DNA of 64,000 bases from Gammaproteobacteria bacterium (GCA_026708185.1 JAPOVK010000017.1:248001-312000), one strand, 5' to 3'. Positions 1 to 11,222 are shown, counted from the stretch's first letter. Program-made: numbers and translations. The notes: generated by a model from the sequence alone, not told the origin.

Positions 1-151
1 CATGACCCTGGCCGCCGCGCGCGAAGTGGATGCGCGCATGCCGCTCGCGGCGCTGGTCGATCAGTTCTACGCGGACGTGCAGGCCTTTGGCGGCGGGCGC
101 TGGGACACCTCGAGCCTGATCGAGCGCTTGCGCCGGGTGGAGGAGTCGTGA
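1..151 (+). CDS. 3-hydroxyisobutyrate dehydrogenase-like protein, C-terminal end only
   Basis: The gene enters from outside the window; only about 49 codons, in frame from position 2, and the TGA at 149-151 are present. The visible residues (LAAAREVDARMPLAALVDQF, then a tail ending SLIERLRRVEES) look like the last helices of the NAD-binding beta-hydroxyacid dehydrogenase family (3-hydroxyisobutyrate, tartronate semialdehyde or 6-phosphogluconate dehydrogenase-like), where this segment packs against the partner subunit. The Rossmann fold and catalytic lysine lie upstream and cannot be checked. The stop overlaps the GTG start of the next gene (GTGA), which suggests translational coupling. Confidence 0.55.
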   Translation, partial: MTLAAAREVDARMPLAALVDQFYADVQAFGGGRWDTSSLIERLRRVEES

Positions 152-1104
152 TCCAACGCCGCCCACGGTTTCCGCAAGCGGAAGACGACTATCCGGTCGT
201 CACCCTGGAGGACACGGACAAGCCGCTACCCAAGAGCATCAATCCCCATACGCGCTATGCGTACTTCAAGACCATCGCCCGGGGTGGACGGTCGATCATC
301 CAGTCCTGCAAGGATCTGCACTTGATGCGGGTCGTCTGCTACAAGACGCTGAAGCCGGAGTTCGCCGAAGACGCCGACCACCAGCGTCGTTTCGTGCGCG
401 AGGCACGCGTGTCGGCGATGCTGCAGCACCCGAACACCGTGCCGACCTACGAGATCGGACGCGATATGGTCGGCCACTACTACTTCACCATGAAGCTCGT
501 GCACGGTTACACGCTGCGCGAGATCTTCGACTTCCGTGAACGCTACGACCTGACACGCCTCGTGGAAGTCGTGATCCAGGTGGGCCATGCGCTCGAGTAC
601 GCGCACGGGCATGGCGTGGCGCACCGCGACATCAAGCCCGAGAACGTCCTGGTCGGGCCGTTCGGCGAGGTCCTCTTGATGGACTGGGGACTGGCCAAGG
701 TGTGGCATCCCGACGGCGAAGCCGAGGCGGTGGATCGCACCGCGGCCGGTGCGCAAGGGAATCGACGAACCGACGTCACGGATCAAGGACTCGAGGGGAC
801 GATCTCTTACATGTCGCCGGAACAGATTCGCAACGACGGCGAGCTGGACTATCGGACCGACATCTACAGCCTCGGCGCCGTGCTCTACGAAGTCCTCACG
901 GGACGTCCGCCGGTCGTCGGCGAAACTGTCGATGAGATCCTCAATCAGACGCTGGCCGGAGACCTGGCGCCGCCGTCACAGGTCGCCAACACCCTCGTTC
1001 CGTCGCGCCTGGAGACGATCTGCATGCAATGCCTGCGGCTGGCTGCGGACGAGCGCATCCAGACTGCCGGTGAACTGATTAGGGAGCTCCAGGAAGACTG
1101 GTAA
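148..1104 (+). CDS. Serine/threonine protein kinase, Hanks type
   Basis: A 318-residue cytoplasmic protein kinase consisting of little more than the catalytic domain. Visible motifs: ATP lysine K66 (VVCYKTLK), helix C glutamate in VREAR near 85, catalytic loop HRDIKPEN at 159-166, a DWG metal-binding triplet (D179) in place of DFG, and the APE-like MSPEQ segment. The glycine-rich loop is degenerate (ARGGRS instead of GxGxxG). There is no transmembrane segment or sensory domain, unlike PknB-type receptors, so partners must be supplied elsewhere. The GTG start overlaps the previous stop by four bases. The key catalytic residues are present, so activity is likely; the substrate is unknown. Confidence 0.88.
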   Translation: MIQRRPRFPQAEDDYPVVTLEDTDKPLPKSINPHTRYAYFKTIARGGRSIIQSCKDLHLMRVVCYKTLKPEFAEDADHQRRFVREARVSAMLQHPNTVPTYEIGRDMVGHYYFTMKLVHGYTLREIFDFRERYDLTRLVEVVIQVGHALEYAHGHGVAHRDIKPENVLVGPFGEVLLMDWGLAKVWHPDGEAEAVDRTAAGAQGNRRTDVTDQGLEGTISYMSPEQIRNDGELDYRTDIYSLGAVLYEVLTGRPPVVGETVDEILNQTLAGDLAPPSQVANTLVPSRLETICMQCLRLAADERIQTAGELIRELQEDW

Positions 1105-1108
1105 CGGT

Positions 1109-2635
1109 CTACTCGGACGTCGGCACCTCTGCCGCCTCGGCGGCGTCGAGCCTCTCGAGCGCGCGGGCCGCGCGTTCCCGCCACGACGCTTCCGAGTCCC
1201 AGTACTGGGTCTTGCGCAGGTGGCGGCGGGCCAGGTCGACCACGCCAAGCATGCCGAACGCTTCCCCGAGATAGTAGTTGACCCGCGGCGACCAGGGCGC
1301 GCGGGTGTAGGCCATCGCCAGGTATTGGAGCGCTTCCTCCGGTTGTCCTTCGCGGAGGTACACCATGCCCAGGCCGAATGCGGCATCGGCGCGGTCCTGG
1401 TCGGGTCCCAGGGCGACCTGGTAGAACGCCTTGGCCGCATCCCAGTCGCGGACGCAGTCGACGACGCCTTCCTCGCAAGGCGCGACGCTGAGTTGGGCCA
1501 TGCGCAGGTTCACGGCCGGATCCTGCGGTTCCTCCGCGTAGGCTTGCTGGGCTGCCTGCTCGCGGAGCTCGCTGTCTGGGTGGACGCGTGATCGGCCTAG
1601 CAGGGCGCCGACGTGCCGCGGCTTGCGGGCCAAGATGTCGTCATAGAGCTGACCGGCGAGGTCCGCGCGCCAGAACCCGACGGCATCGGCGAGCACCTGG
1701 CGCGCCTCGACCCCGTCGAGGCAAGTGCGGTCGAACGCCGGCATCTCGTAGTCGGCCACCGCGTACTTGTACACGCCGAGCGTGCTCTCCTGGCTGCCGT
1801 CGTAGTAGCCCCGCATCAGGCCCTGGAGTTCGCTGGGGTCGAAACCCAAGTGCTCCCGCATGGCGTTCGCCGACGATGCACCCTGGTCGATCGCGTCGAG
1901 CATGTCGCCGAGTTGCGCTGCGTACATGGTGCCGTCCGACCGCCGCGCATGGTGCAGGAAGCGCACGATGCCCCAAGCGAGGGTGTAGACGTTGGACAGG
2001 TCGTGCCGCTGCCAATCGAGCCGGAAGCGCTCGGCGATGATGTCCTCCAAGGCCAGTTCCGGCTGCTTGACCGCGAACGCCAACAGCGGGGCGGGGCCCC
2101 GACCGACGGTGACGACGCCTGCCGGATCCATGTCCAGCGTGGAGAGATACGAGGCCAGCCCTTCCTCGTACCACACCGGTAGGTTCACCGTGGCCCGGCT
2201 GCGCACGAGGTAGTGCGTGTACTCGTGAAAGGCGATCGCGTGCAGGTAGCGCCCGTTGCGGTCGGGTCCGAACGCCAGGAGGCTCTGGTTGAGCGTCGGG
2301 CGCATGAACCCCGCGATGTTGGGCGAGCGGTAGAACAGCGCGAAATCCCGGGTGCTCTTGAAGACCAGGATCTTGAGCGGGGCCGGGTGCTCGGGCGGCA
2401 GCCCGGGCAGTAGCGCCGAGGCCGCTGCCCGGAATCGGTCCAGGGAGTAGAACAGCTCGGCCGTGCGCCGCAGATCCAGGTCCGTGACCAGGTCGAAGTG
2501 CTCGGTCTTGGTCCGGCACCACTGGTGGTCTTCGATCGCGCCGTAGACCGGCACTGCCGCGAAGGCAAGGGCCGCGGCGAGCGCGCCCGTCCACGCCCGC
2601 ATTGCGCGTACGAGCCGCTCAGCCATGCGCGGCAT
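1109..2635 (-). CDS. Secreted gluzincin-type peptidase-like protein with TPR repeats
   Basis: A 508-residue protein with an N-terminal hydrophobic signal (residues about 14-32, ending near VYGA). A zinc-peptidase signature FHEYTHYLV places HExxH at 137-141, followed by [11 protein letters not shown] (about 156-165), which would supply the third, glutamate, ligand; this is the arrangement of DUF1570 and peptidase-MA families. The C-terminal half (about 330-500) is TPR-like helical repeats with alanine-rich pairs. It probably acts in the periplasm or on the envelope. The start overlaps the end of ugd by 17 bases, so the two are probably co-transcribed. The other in-frame ATG (2626) would lose only three residues. 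Substrate not predictable. Confidence 0.75.
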   Translation of the reverse strand: MPRMAERLVRAMRAWTGALAAALAFAAVPVYGAIEDHQWCRTKTEHFDLVTDLDLRRTAELFYSLDRFRAAASALLPGLPPEHPAPLKILVFKSTRDFALFYRSPNIAGFMRPTLNQSLLAFGPDRNGRYLHAIAFHEYTHYLVRSRATVNLPVWYEEGLASYLSTLDMDPAGVVTVGRGPAPLLAFAVKQPELALEDIIAERFRLDWQRHDLSNVYTLAWGIVRFLHHARRSDGTMYAAQLGDMLDAIDQGASSANAMREHLGFDPSELQGLMRGYYDGSQESTLGVYKYAVADYEMPAFDRTCLDGVEARQVLADAVGFWRADLAGQLYDDILARKPRHVGALLGRSRVHPDSELREQAAQQAYAEEPQDPAVNLRMAQLSVAPCEEGVVDCVRDWDAAKAFYQVALGPDQDRADAAFGLGMVYLREGQPEEALQYLAMAYTRAPWSPRVNYYLGEAFGMLGVVDLARRHLRKTQYWDSEASWRERAARALERLDAAEAAEVPTSE

Positions 2636-3977
2636 GGTGGCGCAAGCCTCGGCCGATGCCGATGTGGTCGAAGCCCCGCTCGCGGAGCATCGCGGGGTCG
2701 TAAAGGTTGCGGCCGTCGAATACCACGGGTTGGCGCAACGCCGCCTTCACGGCGTCGAAGTCGGGACTGCGGAACTCGTTCCACTCGGTGACCACTGCCA
2801 GCGCGTCCGCGTCCTCAAGCGTCTCCTGCGGGGTCGCGCACAGCACGAGGTCGGGCCGTTCGCCGTATATTCGGCTGGCCTCGCTCAGAGCCTGCGGGTC
2901 GTACGCGCGAACGCGTCCGCCAGCCGCCCAGATCGCAGCCATCACGTCCTGGCTCGGCGCCTCGCGCATGTCGTCCGTGTTGGGCTTGAACGCCAGTCCC
3001 CACAGCGCGATCGTTCTGTCGCGCAACTCGCCGAAGTAGTCGATCATCTTGTCGACCAAAAGCGACTTCTGCCGGTCGTTCACGGCCGCCACGCCGCGCG
3101 TGATCTCGGTGTCGTAGCCAACGTCGCGGCCCATGCGGATGAGCGCCCGGACATCCTTGGGGAAGCACGAGCCCCCGTAGCCGCAACCGGGGTAGATGAA
3201 GTGGTAGCCGATGCGTGGATCGGCGCCGATGCCTTGACGCACGGCCTCGATGTCCGCGCCGAGGCGGTCGGCGAGATTGGCGACTTCGTTCATCAGGCTG
3301 ATCTTGGTGGCGAGCATGACGTTCGCCGCGTATTTGGTCAGCTCTGCCGAGCGCACATCCATGTGCAGAACCTTGTCGTGGTTGCGGGTGAAGGGCGCGT
3401 ACAGGCGTTCGAGGCGCCGCGCGGCGTCCGTGTCGAACTCGACCCCGCGGTCGCTCCCGATCACGATGCGATCCGGCTTCATGAAGTCGTTGACGGCCGC
3501 GCCTTCCTTGAGGAACTCGGGGTTCGAGAGCACGGCGAAGCTTATGTCGGCACCGCGCTCTGCTAGAGCGCTCGCGATTGCAGCGCGAAGGCGGTCGGCG
3601 GCCCCCACCGGGACGGTTGACTTCGTTACCACGACACTCGGCCTGGTCATGTGCGCCCCGATCATGCGGCCCGCTTCCAGGACATGGGCCAAGTCCGCGG
3701 AGCCGTCTTCGTCGGAGGGCGTGCCGACGGCGACGAAGTTGATCTCGGCGTGGTGGACGCCGACGGCGGCATCCGTGGTGAACAGCAGCCGACCGGCATC
3801 CTGGTTGCTCGCCACCATGGCCGTGAGTCCTGGCTCGTAGATAGGCAGGACGCCGCGCTTCAGGCCGGCCACCTTAGCCTCGTCCACATCGACACAGACG
3901 ACTTCGTTGCCCATCTCCGCAAAGCAGGCGCCCGTTACAAGCCCGACATAGCCGGTGCCGAAGATGGTGATATTCAT
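2619..3977 (-). CDS. ugd: UDP-glucose 6-dehydrogenase
   Basis: A 452-residue enzyme oxidising UDP-glucose to UDP-glucuronate with two NAD+, supplying precursors for surface polysaccharide. It begins at ATG 3977 with the Rossmann motif [12 protein letters not shown]; upstream in-frame codons do not belong to the family. Conserved features: TKSTVPVG near 118-125, SNPEFLKEG at 151-159, and the catalytic cysteine C271 in GGSCFPKDV. The C-terminal NAD/UDP domain contains [15 protein letters not shown]. Length matches the family. It is divergent from gor across about 100 bp that should hold both promoters. No other sugar-nucleotide or polymerising genes are nearby. Confidence 0.95.
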   Translation of the reverse strand: MNITIFGTGYVGLVTGACFAEMGNEVVCVDVDEAKVAGLKRGVLPIYEPGLTAMVASNQDAGRLLFTTDAAVGVHHAEINFVAVGTPSDEDGSADLAHVLEAGRMIGAHMTRPSVVVTKSTVPVGAADRLRAAIASALAERGADISFAVLSNPEFLKEGAAVNDFMKPDRIVIGSDRGVEFDTDAARRLERLYAPFTRNHDKVLHMDVRSAELTKYAANVMLATKISLMNEVANLADRLGADIEAVRQGIGADPRIGYHFIYPGCGYGGSCFPKDVRALIRMGRDVGYDTEITRGVAAVNDRQKSLLVDKMIDYFGELRDRTIALWGLAFKPNTDDMREAPSQDVMAAIWAAGGRVRAYDPQALSEASRIYGERPDLVLCATPQETLEDADALAVVTEWNEFRSPDFDAVKAALRQPVVFDGRNLYDPAMLRERGFDHIGIGRGLRHHAAHG

Positions 3978-4076
3978 GAAAACCGGGCGACGGCGGCAGT
4001 GGTGTGGGGTGGATTGTAGCCGCTCGGAAGTCGGTAGACTCTCGGACAACCAACCACGGAGCCGCCGTCCGATCCC

Positions 4077-5429
4077 ATGGCTCACTACGACTACGACCTG
4101 TTCGTCATCGGCGCGGGGTCCGGGGGCGTTCGTGCCGCGCGCATGTCGGCATCGTTCGGCGCCCGCGTCGCGATCGCCGAGGAACGCTATCTCGGCGGCA
4201 CCTGCGTGAACGTCGGCTGCGTGCCCAAGAAACTCTTCGTCTACGGCGCGCATTTCGCCGAGGACTTCGAGGACGCCGCGGGCTACGGCTGGCAGGGCAA
4301 CGGCGCACAGTTCGACTGGCCGACCCTGCGCGACAACAAGACCCGCGAGATCGAGAGGCTGAACGGCATCTATCGCGGGCTCCTGACGAACGCGGGCGTA
4401 GAGATCCTCGAGGCGCGGGCGGTGCTCGAGGACGCGCACACGATCCGCGTCGCCGGTTCGACCGTGACGGCCCGCGACATCCTGGTCGCCACAGGCAGTT
4501 GGCCCAGCGTGCCGGACTTCCCGGGCCGCGACGCGACCATCACCTCGAACGAGGCGTTCTACCTGCCGGAGTTCCCCGACCGCGTGCTGATCCTCGGCGG
4601 CGGCTACATCGCGGTCGAATTCGCCGGGATCTTCGCCGGCCTCGGTGCCGACGTCACCCTGGCCTACCGCGGGGAGCTGTTCCTGCGCGGTTTCGACGAA
4701 GGCATCCGCCGTTTCGTCCTCGACGAGATGACGACCAAGGGCGTGACCGTGGCCACGTCCAAGCGCATCGAGTCCATCGAGCACGCCGATGGGACGAAAC
4801 GGTGCCGTTTCGACGACGGCACCAGCCTCGACGTGGACCTCGTGCTTGTCGCCACCGGCCGGCGCCCCGCGAGCACCGGGCTGGGGCTGGAAGCCGCCGG
4901 CGTTGCGCTGGCCGAGAACGGTGCCGTCGTCGTCGACGATGCCTACCGGACCAACGTGCCCAACATCTACGCCATCGGGGACGTGATCGACCGGATGCAA
5001 TTGACGCCGGTCGCCATCGCCGAGGGGATGTGCATCGCGCACAACCTGTTCCGTGGCGAAGAGCGCCGCATCAACTACGCCAACGTGCCGACGGCGATCT
5101 TCTGCCAGCCCAACATCGGGACGGTCGGTCCGACCGAGGAGGAGGCGCGGCAACGCTACGCCAACCTCGTGGTCTACGAGTCCGCGTTCAAGCCGATGAA
5201 ACACACCCTGTCGGGGCGTCCCGAGCGCACGCTGATGAAGCTCTTGGTCAACGCCGACGACGACCGGGTTGTCGCAGCGCACATGTGCGGCCCGGAGGCG
5301 GGCGAGATCATCCAGGGCTTGAGCGTGGCCATTACGGCGGGCGCGACGAAGGCGGACTTCGATGCCACGATCGGCATCCATCCGACGGCGGCGGAAGAGT
5401 TTGTGACGATGCGCGATGTGACGAGGTAG
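4077..5429 (+). CDS. gor: Glutathione-disulfide reductase
   Basis: A 450-residue FAD/NADPH flavoenzyme reducing oxidised glutathione, a cytoplasmic redox defence. Seen: FAD-binding [10 protein letters not shown] at 12-21, redox-active disulfide [14 protein letters not shown] (C43, C48), the second Rossmann segment [16 protein letters not shown]-contacting AIGDV, and the C-terminal dimer-interface HPTAAEE with His435 and Glu440, which complete the active site with the other subunit. The GxxxxK-type cysteine motif and length separate it from lipoamide dehydrogenase. The stop lies four bases before the alkaline phosphatase start, so the two may be co-transcribed. Confidence 0.95.
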   Translation: MAHYDYDLFVIGAGSGGVRAARMSASFGARVAIAEERYLGGTCVNVGCVPKKLFVYGAHFAEDFEDAAGYGWQGNGAQFDWPTLRDNKTREIERLNGIYRGLLTNAGVEILEARAVLEDAHTIRVAGSTVTARDILVATGSWPSVPDFPGRDATITSNEAFYLPEFPDRVLILGGGYIAVEFAGIFAGLGADVTLAYRGELFLRGFDEGIRRFVLDEMTTKGVTVATSKRIESIEHADGTKRCRFDDGTSLDVDLVLVATGRRPASTGLGLEAAGVALAENGAVVVDDAYRTNVPNIYAIGDVIDRMQLTPVAIAEGMCIAHNLFRGEERRINYANVPTAIFCQPNIGTVGPTEEEARQRYANLVVYESAFKPMKHTLSGRPERTLMKLLVNADDDRVVAAHMCGPEAGEIIQGLSVAITAGATKADFDATIGIHPTAAEEFVTMRDVTR

Positions 5430-5433
5430 ATCC

Positions 5434-6828
5434 ATGAAAAACAACTGGTTGAAACTGGTCCTTAGTGTGTTTTGTGCCGTCTTTGGCGTGGCGGCGGGTG
5501 CCGCGCCGACAGACGACGGGATTCGCAACGTCATCCTCTTCGTCGGCGACGGCATGGGCGTCTCCACCGTCACCGCGGCGCGCATCTTCGCCGGCCAGCA
5601 GCGCGGCGAGCCGGGGGAGGAGGGCTACCTCTCGTTCGAGGAGTTCCCGCACCTCGCGCTGATCAAGACCTACAACGTCGACGCCCAGGTGCCCGACTCG
5701 GCCGGCACGATGACGGCGCTGGTCACGGGGCACAAGGCCCGGGCCGGGGTCCTCAGCATCGCGCCCGCAGCAGCCCGCGGGGACTGCGCAGCAGGCGCGC
5801 AGAACGTCCTGACCACGTTGCTCGAAGAAGCCGAGCAGCAGGGCCTGAAGACCGGCCTCGTATCGACCGCGCGCATCACCCACGCCACACCGGCTGCCGC
5901 CTACGCCCATGCGCCCGACCGCAACTGGGAACTCGACGCCGCGGTACCCGAGGACGCACGCGAGGGCTGCAAGGACATCGCCCGCCAACTGATCGAGTTC
6001 CCGTACGGCGACGGCGTCGACGTCGTGCTCGGCGGCGGTCGTGCGATGTTCTTGCCCGCGACGATGGCGGATCCGGAGGACGAGGGCCTCACCGGCTACC
6101 GGCAGGACGGCCGCAACCTGATCGAGGAGTGGCTGGCCGGCGACGACGCCCGGCGCTTCGTCCACGACCATGCCGGGTTCAGCGCGCTCCCGCCCGAAGG
6201 CCAGGTGATCGGCCTCTTCGAGGTCTCGCACATGGAGCACGAAGCCGATCGCCCGAACGACGCGGCCGGGGAGCCGGCCTTGGCGGACATGACGCGCTTT
6301 GCGATCGACCGGCTCACCGGTGGGCCTGGCTACTTCCTGATCGTCGAAGCCGGTCGCATCGACCACGCCCACCACGCCGGCAACGCGTACCGCGCCTTGA
6401 CCGACACCGTCGCATTCGCGGACGCCGTCGCCGTTGCCCAGACCATGACCGATCCCGGCAGTACTCTGATCATCGTGACCGCGGATCACAGCCACACGCT
6501 GACGATCTCGGGCTACCCGGCGCGCGGCAACCCGATCCTCGGCTTCGCCGCGAACGCAGCGGGCGAGGCGCTAACGGACGCGGCCGGCACCCCCTATACA
6601 ACGTTGGGTTATGCCAACGGTCCCGGTGCCGAGCGGGGCGGTGAGGAACTTAAGCCCACCGATCGGGACTATCGGCAAACGGCCACGCATCCGATGGCGG
6701 CGGAGACCCATGCGGGCGAGGACGTTCCGGCGTACGCCTACGGCGTCAACGCGGCCCGCGTCGGCGGCGTGATGGATCAGCACGAGTTGCACGCGGTGAT
6801 GCGCGAAGCCCTGTTCGGCGCACCTTAG
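5434..6828 (+). CDS. Alkaline phosphatase, PhoA superfamily, secreted
   Basis: A 464-residue periplasmic phosphomonoesterase. The signal peptide is clear ([20 protein letters not shown], cleavage near AGA-AP). Metal and catalytic motifs: FVGDGMG with an Asp near 39, nucleophile Ser89 in [21 protein letters not shown] (Zn ligands), and TADHSHT (second Zn site). Family members release phosphate from organic phosphoesters, usually under phosphate limitation; no Pho box was identified here. An AGCS symporter follows 25 bp later. Length is normal for the family. Confidence 0.93.
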   Translation: MKNNWLKLVLSVFCAVFGVAAGAAPTDDGIRNVILFVGDGMGVSTVTAARIFAGQQRGEPGEEGYLSFEEFPHLALIKTYNVDAQVPDSAGTMTALVTGHKARAGVLSIAPAAARGDCAAGAQNVLTTLLEEAEQQGLKTGLVSTARITHATPAAAYAHAPDRNWELDAAVPEDAREGCKDIARQLIEFPYGDGVDVVLGGGRAMFLPATMADPEDEGLTGYRQDGRNLIEEWLAGDDARRFVHDHAGFSALPPEGQVIGLFEVSHMEHEADRPNDAAGEPALADMTRFAIDRLTGGPGYFLIVEAGRIDHAHHAGNAYRALTDTVAFADAVAVAQTMTDPGSTLIIVTADHSHTLTISGYPARGNPILGFAANAAGEALTDAAGTPYTTLGYANGPGAERGGEELKPTDRDYRQTATHPMAAETHAGEDVPAYAYGVNAARVGGVMDQHELHAVMREALFGAP

Positions 6829-6853
6829 GTCAGGCCGCAAGGGGAGGGAGATC

Positions 6854-8548
6854 GTGGCCGCTTTCGAGGGCTTCCTGCACACCCTCGACGGGCACCTGGG
6901 CGCGGCGGTCTACTTCCCGTGGCTGCTGCTCCTCGTCGGGCTCTTCTTCACGCTGTACCTGGGGTTTCCGCAGATCCGCTACTTCAAGCGGGCCTGGGGC
7001 ATCCTCTCCGGCCGCCACACCCGTCCCGACGCCGAAGGCGACACGTCTCATTTCCAAGCCTTGTCGACCGCCCTGTCCGGCACCGTCGGTACCGGCAACA
7101 TCGGCGGCGTCGCGCTCGCGATCTCCCTCGGTGGACCGGCCGCGCTTTTTTGGATGTGGGCGACCGCCTTCGTGGGTATGACGACCAAGTTCGTGGAAGT
7201 CACCATCTCCCACAAGTATAGGGTCAAGGACGACCAGGGCCGGATCGCGGGCGGCCCCATGTACTTCATGGAACGCGGCTTGCCGCTCGATCTCAACCTC
7301 GGCGGCGATCGCGTCCTGCGCTTCGGCAAGTGGCTCGCGGTGTTCTTCGCCATCGCCACCGTCTTAAGCACGCTCGGTTCCGGCAACATGCCGCAGAGCA
7401 ACAACATGGCATCGGGCCTCAACGCTTCGTTCGGCATCCCCACCTGGGTGAGCGGGGCCGTGCTCGCGACGGTGATGTTCCTCGTCATCATCGGCGGCAT
7501 CAAGTGGATCGCGCGGGTCGCCTCGACCATCGTGCCGGTGATGGGCGTGCTCTACACCATCGGCGCATTCGCCGTGATCAGCTCGAACCTCGACCAGGTC
7601 GCGCCGTCGTTCGTGGCCGTGTTCCGCGACGCGTTCACCGGCTCGGCCGCTGGCGGCGGGTTCCTCGGCGCGAGCTTCGCGTATGCCTTCAACCGCGGGG
7701 TGAACCGCGGCCTGTTCTCCAACGAGGCGGGGCAGGGGTCGGCCCCGATCGCGCATGCGGCCGCGCGTGGGGACGAGCCTGTCTCGGAAGGCATGGTGTC
7801 GCTGCTCGAGCCGTTCATCGATACGCTCATCATCTGCACCCTGACAGGCCTTGTGATCCTGTCGTCCGGGGTCTGGAAGGAGAAGTTCGACAACGAGTTC
7901 CAGGCCTTCGACACCGACTTCATCGCGGGCGTCTATACGGACGACAACCCGGCGGACGTGCAAGCCCTTTTCGACCACCTGCACGGCCATGCGCCGCTCG
8001 AAAGGGCGGACGGCGTGTTCGACGTGGTGGACGGACGGCTTGACGGGGCAGCAGTCACGGTGCTTCACAACCGCTCGGTTGCCGAGGACGTGGTTTTCCT
8101 GGCGGACAGCGCGCCCTACACAGGCGAGATCACCATCGCGAACGGGGTCCTGGTCGACGACGTCGCCATGCACGGCAAGTCGCTCCTGCACTCCGTGCCG
8201 CTGACGGCCGAGGCCTTCAAGCAGAGCTTCCTCGGCGATTACGGGCAGTACGCCGTCACACTGGGGCTGGTGCTGTTCGCGTTCAGCACGGCGGTCGCCT
8301 GGTCCTACTACGGCGACCGCGCGGTGACCTACTTGTTCGGCGGGTCCACTGCCGCCGTGTTGCCGTATCGACTGTTCTACGTGGCGGCGTTTTTCCTGGC
8401 CACCGTGGTCGACACGTCGCTCGTCTGGCTGGTGTCGGCCGTGACGCTAGCGCTGATGGCCCTGCCGAACCTGTTCGGCATCGTGCTGCTCGCGCGCGAG
8501 ATGAAGGCTACGGTGCGCGACTATTGGCGCGGGGTGGATTCGTCCTGA
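6854..8548 (+). CDS. Sodium:alanine/glycine symporter (AGCS family) with a large extracytoplasmic insert
   Basis: A 564-residue inner-membrane carrier coupling sodium to small neutral amino acids. Starts at GTG 6854 behind GGGGAGGG. Family signatures: [15 protein letters not shown] (about 76-90), [25 protein letters not shown] and [16 protein letters not shown]. Typical AGCS proteins are 440-480 residues; the excess is a hydrophilic segment of roughly 100 residues (about 7880-8200) between the helix ending [12 protein letters not shown] and the helix containing [13 protein letters not shown], rich in Asp and His and probably facing the periplasm. The insert is in frame with normal codon use, so it looks like a real domain rather than an error. 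Confidence 0.9.
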   Translation: MAAFEGFLHTLDGHLGAAVYFPWLLLLVGLFFTLYLGFPQIRYFKRAWGILSGRHTRPDAEGDTSHFQALSTALSGTVGTGNIGGVALAISLGGPAALFWMWATAFVGMTTKFVEVTISHKYRVKDDQGRIAGGPMYFMERGLPLDLNLGGDRVLRFGKWLAVFFAIATVLSTLGSGNMPQSNNMASGLNASFGIPTWVSGAVLATVMFLVIIGGIKWIARVASTIVPVMGVLYTIGAFAVISSNLDQVAPSFVAVFRDAFTGSAAGGGFLGASFAYAFNRGVNRGLFSNEAGQGSAPIAHAAARGDEPVSEGMVSLLEPFIDTLIICTLTGLVILSSGVWKEKFDNEFQAFDTDFIAGVYTDDNPADVQALFDHLHGHAPLERADGVFDVVDGRLDGAAVTVLHNRSVAEDVVFLADSAPYTGEITIANGVLVDDVAMHGKSLLHSVPLTAEAFKQSFLGDYGQYAVTLGLVLFAFSTAVAWSYYGDRAVTYLFGGSTAAVLPYRLFYVAAFFLATVVDTSLVWLVSAVTLALMALPNLFGIVLLAREMKATVRDYWRGVDSS

Positions 8549-8558
8549 GTAGGTGCCC

Positions 8559-10364
8559 TTAGTCGTTCAGCTGGCAGGCCTCGCACACGGCGTAGACGTG
8601 CCGCGGGTCGTTGAACGCGCCAATCGCGCGGAGCCGTTCGGTCAAGCGTTCCGTAATGCCGGGTGACTGGTCGGCGTTCCTGACGAGGCCGAAGTTCTCC
8701 ATGGCCTGTTGCAGCAACATCTCCTGCGGCGACAGCGGCTCCTCGATGTAGCGCACCTTGAAGCGTTCGACGTCGGCGAGGGCCGCAGCGCTGTCGACGG
8801 CGTCGCCGAGATGGCCGAGGTGGTCCACGAGGCCCAGCTCGTGGGCTCTCTCTCCAGTCCAGACGCGGCCTTCGGCGACGGCTTCGACTTCCTCCGTGGT
8901 CATGTCCCGGCCGCTTGCCACCAGGTCGATGAACTGCCGGTAGCCGTAATCGACGGTGGCCTGCAGCACGCGCGCCGTCGCGTCGCTGATCCCGCCGGTG
9001 GTGGAGTCGCCCACCAGAGGTCCCGTGCGTACGCCGTCATAGGTCACCCCGACGCGTCCCAACGTCTCCTCGAACGTCGGTACGAGCCCGAAGATGCCGA
9101 TCGATCCGGTGATGGTCGTCGGCGCCGCCCAGATCTCGTCTGCGGTCGCCGCGATCCAGTAGCCGCCGGACGCCGCCGTTCCGGCCATCGATGCGACGAC
9201 GGGCTTGCCGGCGTCCTGCACGCGCAGGACTTCGCGGCGGATAATCTCGGATGCCAAGGCGCTGCCGCCTCCCGAGTCGATGCGCAAAACGACGGCCTTG
9301 ACCGCGTCGTCCTCGCGCGCCTGGCGGAGCAGTCCGGCCATGGACTTGGCCCCGATGGTGCCTCGCGGCGCTTCGCCCATGACGATGGAACCCGTCGCCG
9401 CGATGACGCCGATGACGTCCCCGAACAGCGGCGGGATGCGCGGCTGCACGTAGTCGCCGAATCCCACGCGGCGATAGGACTCGCCGTCTTCGCCGACGAC
9501 CTCCCTCAAGCGTTCCGTCACTTCCTGGTTCACCAGGATGCCGTCCACAAGACCGTGCTGCAGGGCCAGTTCCGCCGCATTGCCGCTTACCCCGGCGAGC
9601 AGTTCGTCATAGCGGGCCACGTAGTCGATGAACGCCTCGGGCTCGATGCCCCGGTTCTCGGCGACCCGATCCACGTAACGCGACCACAGGCTGTCGACGA
9701 GGGCCTGGTTGGCCTCCCTGGCCGCTGGAGACATGTCCGTGCGGGTATAGGGCTCCACGAACTCCTTGTACGTCCCGACGCGGAACACGTGCACGTTGAC
9801 GTCGAGCAGGTCGAAAAGGCCGTAGTAGTAGTTGCGGAACATGCCGTAGCCGGTCGGCATGACGTCGCCCATGGGATGGACGTAGATCTCGTCGGCGAAG
9901 CTCGCGAGGTAGTACTGGTCGCGGCCGTAGAAACGGCTCTTGGCGACGATCGTTTTGCCGTCGTCGGTGCGGAACGTCTCGAGCGCCGCGCCGATCACCT
10001 CGAGTTGGGCCGGCGCCACGTAGCCGAGCGAGGTGACGTCGAGAACGAGCGTGCTGATGCGGTCGTCGTCACGCGCCTTGGCGATGCCGTCGAGGAGATC
10101 CGGGAGGACGGTCTGGCCCTGCACCCCGCCGGTCAGCAGCGTGAGCGGATCCTGGGCGCCGGCCTGCTCGACGATGGAACCGCCGGGGGCCGCCACCAGG
10201 GCGCCGCCGTCCGGCACGTCGACGGGGTCCGGCCCCGCGAACAGCAGCACGATGCCGAGCGCCATGATCGCGAGGATCAGTAGGTTGGCGATCGTGACCC
10301 GCAGGAACGCCAACCCGCGCCCGATGCCAACGAAGAAGGCCTTCAACATGTCAAAGACGGACAT
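8559..10364 (-). CDS. sppA: Signal peptide peptidase SppA, 67K type
   Basis: A 601-residue membrane-anchored serine protease that degrades cleaved signal peptides in the envelope. One N-terminal helix (about 20-43, LLILAIMALGIVLLF) is followed by two tandem crotonase-like protease domains, as in Escherichia coli SppA. The catalytic lysine should lie in the first domain near TIVAKSRFYG, and the nucleophilic serine in the second in GTAASGGYWIA, next to RIDSGGGSALASE. Length fits the long tandem form. It is convergent with the symporter (10 bp apart), and a hydrolase lies upstream on the same strand. Confidence 0.93.
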   Translation of the reverse strand: MSVFDMLKAFFVGIGRGLAFLRVTIANLLILAIMALGIVLLFAGPDPVDVPDGGALVAAPGGSIVEQAGAQDPLTLLTGGVQGQTVLPDLLDGIAKARDDDRISTLVLDVTSLGYVAPAQLEVIGAALETFRTDDGKTIVAKSRFYGRDQYYLASFADEIYVHPMGDVMPTGYGMFRNYYYGLFDLLDVNVHVFRVGTYKEFVEPYTRTDMSPAAREANQALVDSLWSRYVDRVAENRGIEPEAFIDYVARYDELLAGVSGNAAELALQHGLVDGILVNQEVTERLREVVGEDGESYRRVGFGDYVQPRIPPLFGDVIGVIAATGSIVMGEAPRGTIGAKSMAGLLRQAREDDAVKAVVLRIDSGGGSALASEIIRREVLRVQDAGKPVVASMAGTAASGGYWIAATADEIWAAPTTITGSIGIFGLVPTFEETLGRVGVTYDGVRTGPLVGDSTTGGISDATARVLQATVDYGYRQFIDLVASGRDMTTEEVEAVAEGRVWTGERAHELGLVDHLGHLGDAVDSAAALADVERFKVRYIEEPLSPQEMLLQQAMENFGLVRNADQSPGITERLTERLRAIGAFNDPRHVYAVCEACQLND

Positions 10365-10412
10365 GACACGCGCCTCAACAGGACTAAGCGACGAATTGTA
10401 AACAACCGGGCG

Positions 10413-11141
10413 TCACCGGGACTGAAGGATGTGTGCGATGGCCTCGCGCATGGCTGTGCGGAGTTCATCCGCGTGCGTCAGCCAAACCGTGTGCGCAGCT
10501 CCTTCGATTTCAACGTAACGCCCGTTCGGGATCAGGGCCGCCAATTGCCGGGTCGGCCAGCTTGGCCGGATGTCCTCCGAGCCGTTGATGAACGTCGCGG
10601 GAATGGCGAGGTCTGCGATCTCCCGGAACATCTCGGGGCGCTTGATGTACTCCCGCCACGTCCGGTTGCCGATGTCGTTGACGTTCTCGTCGGCCTTGAA
10701 GACGACGCCGCCGAGATCCTCGCCGACACACTCGAGGTTCTTGTGGTAGGCCACGCTCCACGTCCGGTCGTTGACCACGTTGCCGCCGGCGATGCCGACG
10801 AGCCCGAGGGCCCTGGCCGGGTAGCGGAGCGCGTAGGCGAGCGCGGCGCTTGGGCCGAAACTGTGCCCGCCGACGATGCAGCGCTCGAGACCGTAGGCAT
10901 GACGCACGGCCTCGGCGTCGTCGAAGAGGGTCTCGACGTCGTAGCGGCCGTCCCAGTCGGAGCGGCCGCAGCCCCGCGGCTCGAAACGGACGACTTCGCA
11001 CAGGTCCTCGATCATGGCCGCGACTGGAGCGAGATAGTCGTCGCATCCGGGTCCGCCGTTGAACATCAGGAACGGCGTCCCGGTTCCCGTTGCACATGTC
11101 CAGAGCCGGGCCTCGCCCGAACGCACGTATCGTTCCTGCAT
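10413..11141 (-). CDS. Alpha/beta hydrolase, proline iminopeptidase-like (S33)
   Basis: A 242-residue cytoplasmic hydrolase. The oxyanion region FNGGPGCDDY (about 27-36) is typical of prolyl iminopeptidases; nucleophile Ser94 sits in GGHSFG, the acid is probably Asp in NGSEDIRPSW, and the histidine is in GAAHTVWL near the C-terminus. The cap domain is short, so the protein is smaller than classical proline iminopeptidases (about 310 residues) and the substrate may differ. It lies 48 bp upstream of sppA on the same strand and is divergent from murF across about 80 bp. Confidence 0.8.
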   Translation of the reverse strand: MQERYVRSGEARLWTCATGTGTPFLMFNGGPGCDDYLAPVAAMIEDLCEVVRFEPRGCGRSDWDGRYDVETLFDDAEAVRHAYGLERCIVGGHSFGPSAALAYALRYPARALGLVGIAGGNVVNDRTWSVAYHKNLECVGEDLGGVVFKADENVNDIGNRTWREYIKRPEMFREIADLAIPATFINGSEDIRPSWPTRQLAALIPNGRYVEIEGAAHTVWLTHADELRTAMREAIAHILQSR

Positions 11142-11222
11142 CGTCGTTGTCCGTCCGCGTGGGGCCGCGCATGTTAACCAACGTCTTTGCGCCTTGAGCG
11201 CCTGGCGAGGGTGTGGTGAAGT

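Noticed and set aside
3978-5585. Upstream extension of the ugd frame across gor.
   Set aside because: A shadow of gor in high-GC DNA; family similarity begins only at ATG 3977.
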